In this document: piece by piece, positions 58,401 through 64,000 of the stretch
Numbering within the stretch: position 1 is the stretch's first letter
How the letters are laid out: the number at the start of each line of letters is the position of its first letter
The notes under the pieces: generated by a model
Database searches by the model: none
Told to the model about the DNA's origin: nothing
Seen by the model: the letters and a program-made list of their open reading frames with translations, nothing else
Translations under genes and position numbers: made by a program
Assembly: GCA_030704615.1 (NCBI GenBank)
Contig: CM060731.1
Coordinates: 37,200,001 to 37,264,000 of the forward strand
Direction of reading: 5' to 3'
Length of the DNA stretch: 64,000 bases
Source: Takakia lepidozioides
Taxonomy: Eukaryota; Streptophyta; Takakiopsida; Takakiales; Takakiaceae

Positions 58401-61400
58401 TCAGCTTTGTGATCTAATAGATTAGTGGCACTGATATGTTGCACATAGGTTCAGGTTGGAAGCGAAAGTTCAATCAACGAAGCTATTGGACTTTTGGGTT
58501 CTCTAACACACAACAGACCTTTGATAACCACAGAAATACAATGCTGGCATGAGAACGTAGAGTGAGCAATGACTGCCCTTCCTTGACATCACCCTGCAAG
58601 GAGGACTTTCATGTACTTTGTGTAGATCATTCTCTGACTAGGTAAAAAAACCAATAATTGGCTGAGGCAGGCTTCATATTAGTTTATCTTTCAACTTTCT
58701 ATTGACTATATTTCTCTTTCTTTCATGTTTCTCTCTCTTGAAAAGAATCATGGGTGTGGTTGCTCCACACACACTAGAACCGGGTATAGTTGCAGGCCCA
58801 TCCAAAATTTGGACACCGGACTTCAGCTGAGGGTTAGCCCCTTCAACACAGATACATGTATTTGATACAGAGAACAATCCTATGTTCAATGAGTCCCTTA
58901 CCTCGCGTCAGCCCGCTTCCAGGCAATACGAGCAGCAACTCGCTCAATGTCGGCAATGCTTGCCAGTTCAGTGCGTAACTGTGTTCGCAGTTCATGACTC
59001 TTTGCAAAAACCTGTAGACAGAGAAGCATTTGTCAGTAATGAACTCGAAAACCCAAAACCACCATATAAGGAAAACTGTCAGAGTCAACAATTAGAGCAC
59101 GTTTAGGATGCGAGTAGAAAAGGGATCAGAAGTGACCAGGAAGGAAGTATACTTCAACAGCATCATGGCGGGCACAAATGTGGTGGTAATTGATGAGAGG
59201 CGAGAGCAGCCATCTACGCAGCAAGCGACCCCCCATAGCCGTCTTTGTGTTATCCAAGGCCCACACCAGGGAGCCCTCAACTTTACCCCATCGCGACGAT
59301 TTAAGTAACTGGCCCAACATCATGCAGCATTGAACCAGGTAGGTAATTACTTATTATATCTCTGTTGTATAAAAAGAATGGGACGACTTGGCCCAGAGTC
59401 TAAAATACGGGCAAATCGCTACTGGCATGAACAGGCTTCCAGCTCACCAGTGTATAGGATAACCCTTCATGTACAGGATTCATGTGTAGCCAACACAAGC
59501 CTACGTGAATATAAAACCTGAAATAAAGGGGGCCACAGTGCTTTAACCAGCCTTCGACCAATTCCACATTCATGCACAAGGTACTTACATTCACTAAACG
59601 AAGACCCTATGGAGCCCTCTCTGGTGATTAATGCTCCCAAATAGGAGTCTTGGCAGTGGGAGACCACATTCCTTACTACTGGGCTTACCTCCAGATGGCT
59701 CCTTACAGTGTCATCCATATGCATGGAATCAAGGGCTGAATAGTAGCCTGGTCTCTGAAGTGGCAGCCCGTCCTTACAGAGCTTCTGGGTTTCTTGTATA
59801 TACCTGCCCAGTACATTTAGTGCCTGCTGTTAGGCATAGAGAGCACCTCAAGCTTTTGAATGTCAAGATGGAGCTTTCAAAGCACACGTCACATTCAAAT
59901 GGAATATCCTCAGTATACATCTGTACATTACTCAGTGAGTACTGCAAACTGTACCTCACCTAGTTTGCAACGCTGTATTTCACTGAATTGATTGCTGAGC
60001 ATCCACTCCAAGTACACTTGAAGCCTACTGCTAGTTTTTCTCAAGAGTATGGTGAGCCCACCATCAAACTTCATAGTTGGCTCCTCAAATTCCCAGACAT
60101 TTCAAGGAGTAGACAAGGCTCTTTTATAACTATTATACAGCACATGAATCATGATGAATGGGAGCAAAGCAGAACAAAAAGCTTACCCCAACAGGCCGCC
60201 TGCAGCCCGGACTGCATGTGATGCCTTTAACATCCCAAATGTCTCTGCAGAATCCACCCCAAAGCAGGATTGCAACCTCTGCATGGGCCACCCATCCATG
60301 CCTCTACCAAATTACAGCTCAAGGTTGCAAAGTCGGCTGTTAGAAAGCCATGACAACTTTACTAAATTGGCATTCGACCCTGTGCTTAAACTGAAAGGCT
60401 TGTATTTTGATGTGATGGCAAACAATGTTATAAAAGCTGATTGAGACATCTAGAACCATAGTGCCATCATTGTTGGGAAATGGCAGGTCATGCAAGCAAT
60501 CCTCCAACCTAGCAACAAGTGTAATCAAGAAGACAAGGGCACCACACACCCAAATCTCAACAACCCCACCTCATGCTAGCAGCAGACTAACAACACTTGT
60601 ACCTTCTCAGCAGTTGCCGGGAAAAACTCTGACTGTGGTCTGCTTGAATAGCAGAACTCAGGTGGCATACCAATCGGATGAACCACCGCCGTCCTATCAT
60701 TCCTACTGCATGCTACCTGCAGTCAATAACTCTCTCTTAGCACACAGCTTGCTCTCCATGCAACTGGAGTTTCTCAACCAAATCATGAGCATCCTTCAAT
60801 CACTACTTAAGGGGAAGTGAAGAACAGGTTGCTTATGCAGATTTTGATATCTCTTGATTGTACCACATGCCTGATACACCTCCCCTCTATCGTAGCTGGT
60901 GTAACATGGATGCCTCACCCACACTGTCTTTCTCTCATCTTTGGTATCTGTTTTAGTTCTACGAAGTCCATAGGCCCTCTGGGCCTCCTGAATGTTGATG
61001 TGATAAAATCTCTTCCCATCTTTCTCTCTCTATCCAGTGAACATTAAAACACCCCCCTGCCCTGTCAACATTTTGAAAGAAGAATCTCACCAGTTGTGAG
61101 AGCCAAACCTGCTGGAGGGTCTCAAGGGTGTTCTTCCACTTCACACTGAATCTAACCACGAGAGGGTGCCTCCATTTCTCCATTTTAAAGTGCCAGAGAG
61201 CATGAAACACTGCAATGGATTACGGCAATGGATGTAGATGCTTACATTTGCAGGGAAGATTATTTCAGATGGCTGCAAGCGAAGGAGCTCATGAAGCAAG
61301 GCAGACTTGCCTTGCGCCTGTGTTACCTGGAACTCTCCTGCCATATCCCACCCCTTCAGTATCCACCATTCCCTTTGACTGCTGCCTTCAGCTTTGGGTA

Positions 61401-62933
61401 CCAGAAGTTCTTGGCAGCTTACATGCATGAGGCACTTCAACTCTTGCGACGTTTGGGATATTTTGGTGTGAGTTTCTGTTTTTCTACTTTGACCCCTGGG
61501 ATCACTCATGGATGCTATTGTACATGGATGTCTTCATTTCTGTATTGCTGATGATACATGGTGACAGAGAGGGGAGGCAAAGACAGAGGGTGTACTTGAT
61601 CCGAATTGGTTGAATGAGGTCCAAAGCTTTGTTTGTCTTGTTCTCTAATCATACGTGAAGAACAAAGATGAACAAAAGAAAAGGGGGAGGTTAGAACGTA
61701 GGGGCAAGGTGAGAACAGTGGGAGGGGTCTTGTGTCTGACTATTTGCTTCCTTCTTTTCGAGTGCAGGCCTCAAGACTTATGACAGTAACCCAGGGGCCC
61801 CTGACAAACTTACCTGTTGAAACATCTGAGTATGCAAGTCCCCAAGCTCCATTCTCATCTGAGGTGGGGAAAATGGAAACCAAGTAGTTATTGCACGACT
61901 CCTCTAGCATGCCCTCATCGAGGAGTGTGCCAGGTGTCAGCACTGCAGTAACTTGGCGTTCTATTATTGCTCCTCCAGATTTTGTATCTGCTGACACCTG
62001 CATATGTCTGCCCTGTCCATTAGCACTCTGTCTGTGCATTCCTCATATTTCCCGCTCTCTCTCTCTCTCTCTCCGGGGTCAGAAGCAGAGAGGAAAGGGA
62101 GAGTGCAATTGCCCGTTGTGTGGGCAATCTGAAGACAGTATTCATTTTCTGATACACTGTCCGGGGTTCTCTCACCAAAGAGACGCTCTCTTCAAATCTA
62201 TTAAGGGAATTGTGCCTGTACCCCTGTTTACCAACTTTGAAAGTCTCGAGGCTGAGCCAAAAGCCCAGGCCCTCCTGAGGCCTAGTTTTTGGGCAAATCA
62301 CACACAGCAGATTGATGCTTGTGTGAAGGGATTTCTAGAGGATATCTGGAAAACCCGGATTAATTCTTTATATGGAGGTAAGTCTTACTAGCAACGTCAG
62401 CCCCTGACAGAGGTAGGTTCTGTCCCTTTTGTTCCTTTTGTTCCCGCTCAAACTGGGCACGGGGTCAATGGCCACAAGGCTACGGCAAACAACGTCTTAT
62501 GAGTACAATCTCTCCGGGGTCCGTTCAAACTGAGCACGGGGTCAATGGCCACAAGGTTACGGCAAACAACGTCTTATGAGTACATTCTCTCCAGGGTCCA
62601 TGGTCGTAAGGCTATGGCAAGGTAATGTTCGCAGGGAACAGCATGAGTACACTTTCTCTCTCTCTCTCTCCACAAGGGCTCTCTCCTGCTAAGCCCAAAG
62701 CCCTGGCCGTTCAGGTATAATTGCTTGGCAGCTAGCTTGCACACAGAAGATTGATGCTTGTGTGAAGGGCTTTCTAGAGGAAATCTGGGAAGGCCGAACC
62801 AATTGTTTATACAAGCTAAGTCCCACTACTGGAGTGCCCTTACAAAGAAAATGTCTGTTTCCTCTTGTTCTACCCAGACTGGGCGCAGGGTCTATGTCAC
62901 AAGGCTACGGCAAACAACTTCTTATGAGTACAT

Positions 62934-62964
<31 letters not shown>

Positions 62965-63852
62965 GAGGCGTTCTGCCCTACAGCAAATGTCGTCTTGTGA
63001 GTACAATCTGTGATTGAGGTGGACACAGAAAAAATGTAAAATGGGTCTACGGCTGTCTAGAGGATTCAACGAGGCTTTTAATTCTGACCCCCAGCTTCCC
63101 TTCTGGCACAGTTGCGAAAGACAAGTTCCCACTTACCTCCACTATCACGACATTTTAATAATGTCCTAAGCAGGGTCAGGGTAGGTGGGATCCATAAACA
63201 GGTAGCAATCATGCCAACTTTCAAATGTAAGGGTTGATTTTGACGAAAATTCTAATGGTTTGCAGAAATACAAAAAGGTGTCCTTGAGATCCCAGAAATT
63301 TTGCATCCTTAACAATGAGTCCTTTCTCACATTAGCATATCTATGTCCAAGTAATGGAGCACAAAGTTAATTTTTAAAAGGCATACTTGAGCCAAGACTG
63401 GACTTCGCAGTGAGCACAGAGCTTGCCTGATCTTGCTTGACAACAGGAATGCCTTTGCTGAGAAGCATGCGAAGATACACGTCAACTCTGTGGTACGGGA
63501 CACCTGACATGGGGACCTTTTGTTCCAGCAGCTGCCACCCCAAGCATTGTAGACATCAATGTGACAATTTTTTTCTTTTTTCAATCTCCTTAATGGCGTT
63601 GACAACATGACACCTAAAAGTCAGGTCATAGCAAAGCAATTCCATTGCAACAAAGGATCCTGACACCTCCTCAAGCTACAACTGACATCCAAATCTGTCT
63701 TCAGAGCATATGACAAATCCTTTTCCCTTATACTAGAGGATCACCCACTAGTACAAATGGACCAAAGAAGTCAAGTTTACCTTGCCACCATCGACTGCTG
63801 CAAGACGGATGCTGCACACTTCTGCCAGCCGCTCTGCATCTTCAAAAAAGGC
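55413..63852 (-). CDS. MutS mismatch-repair protein of cyanobacterial type, multi-exon, 5' end outside window
   Basis: Exons read from high to low coordinate: 63,852-63,781 (FFEDAERLAEV), 63,516-63,427 (VPMSGVPYHRVDVYL), 61,997-61,814 (VTAVLTPGTLLDEGML), 61,337-61,248 (GEFQVTQAQ), 60,278-60,187, 59,803-59,689, 59,306-59,153 (ALDNTKTAMGGRLLRRWL), 59,010-58,902, 58,317-58,184, 57,684-57,517, 57,341-57,050 and 56,878-55,413. The last holds the ATPase: Walker A GPNASGKS, FTRVG-like YTRVGSVDDLAAGQSTFKIE, Walker B LVLLDEVGRGT, and STHYHGLHVL. GPNASGKSCYLRQIG and FVPNSTYLG are typical of cyanobacterial MutS1, unlike plant MSH1-MSH7. A 40-60 residue piece between 61,248 and 60,278 is unresolved. An acidic ~190-residue tail follows the ATPase. 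A plastid role is inferred; the transit peptide and FxE mismatch-binding motif lie beyond the window. Confidence 0.85.
62055..62400 (+). mobile_element. LINE 3' fragment inside a MutS intron
   Basis: On the strand opposite to MutS. An open frame to 62,391 encodes the LINE ORF2 tail: CPLCGQSEDSIHFLIHCPGF is a zf-RVT-like zinc motif. FESLEAEPKAQALL and QIDACVKGFLEDIWKTRINS follow. The first part is nearly identical to 4,425-4,615, and the last part recurs at 62,740-62,825. A CT microsatellite (62,052-62,074) precedes it. Confidence 0.75.
62450..63010 (+). repeat. LINE tail minisatellite and CT tracts
   Basis: A 77-bp unit (start AACTGGGCACGGGGTCAATG, with CTACGGCAAACAACGTC and CTTATGAGTACA) occurs at 62,451 and 62,528. 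Partial or diverged copies lie at 62,600, 62,878 and 62,985. Units end in TCTCTC tracts of varying length. Between the third and fourth copies a second, diverged copy of the LINE ORF end (62,740-62,830) is embedded. This is probably the repetitive 3' UTR of the LINE. Confidence 0.7.
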
Positions 63853-64000
63853 CTATGGAGTGACAACAACTGTAAGGCTTGTACTAACTTGCTAGTTGTT
63901 TCTTTATCTGTTAGGCGCTCTTCTTCCCTATAGCTCTTGTGAAGATTAAAAAGTTCGCGCTAGCGCAGGTAGCCCAGTGGTTGTGCCTTGCCAGTGCAGT
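63853..64000. other. Intron of the MutS gene at the window edge
   Basis: No coding match to the expected upstream MutS exon (which should carry the FYE motif) is seen in these last bases. The gene therefore continues beyond the window. Confidence 0.5.

Noticed and set aside
61080-61230. MutS exon at 61.1-61.2 kb
   Set aside because: A frame bounded by acceptor and donor exists, but its protein does not match the expected MutS connector and the phase disagrees with the preceding exon.
62891-63170. CRISPR-like repeat array
   Set aside because: The repeats are a 77-bp minisatellite and CT microsatellites without spacers of uniform length; this is a LINE tail in a plant genome.

Overview
The window is nuclear DNA of a streptophyte plant, most likely a non-seed lineage (charophyte, moss, lycophyte or fern). 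It has intron-bearing genes, plant CACTA transposons, chromodomain Ty3/gypsy elements, fragments of a plant cellulose-synthase-interactive (CSI) gene and of ribosomal protein eL21, and a nuclear MutS of cyanobacterial type. I cannot fix the genus. The window is mostly transposon: only two or three host loci are recognisable (an F-box gene, a MutS gene, a decayed PD-(D/E)XK-type gene), all on the minus strand in the last third.

Layout. 0.2-2.6 kb: foldback-like element with long inverted arms around a G-run/C-run hairpin; one more arm lies at 8.0-9.2 kb. 3.8-4.6 kb: a second G/C hairpin and a LINE tail. 5.2-19.0 kb: one large CACTA (En/Spm-like) element, recognised by matching inverted subterminal GCGACGGC-rich ends, a TNP2-type transposase (partly inverted internally) and a DUF4216-type reading frame. 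It also holds a SET-domain-like ORF and a nested 5'-truncated chromodomain gypsy element (9.2-12.8 kb). 19-25.8 kb: AT-rich, gene-poor, with a palindromic repeat whose second copy is at 47.3-49.9 kb. 25.8-37.1 kb: an 11-kb Ty3/gypsy element with LTRs. Its order is gag (two zinc knuckles) - protease - C5 cytosine DNA methyltransferase - reverse transcriptase - RNase H - integrase - PHD-finger remnant, and its leader carries pieces of host CSI and eL21 genes. 38.2-41.7 kb: a decayed tandem-module coding array (minus). 41.8-44.8 kb: a second truncated chromodomain gypsy element. 45-64 kb: host genes, with a LINE tail inside a MutS intron.

The most striking theme is that transposons here carry chromatin-modifying or chromatin-reading modules: a DNA methyltransferase and a PHD finger in one gypsy element, chromodomains in two others, and a SET-like domain in the CACTA. 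Retrotransposon-borne cytosine methyltransferases have been reported in charophytes and dinoflagellates, so the DNMT class is not wholly new. The protease-DNMT-RT order, the terminal PHD and the SET-like CACTA passenger deserve attention. Every transposon copy here is broken by stops and frameshifts, so they are relics.
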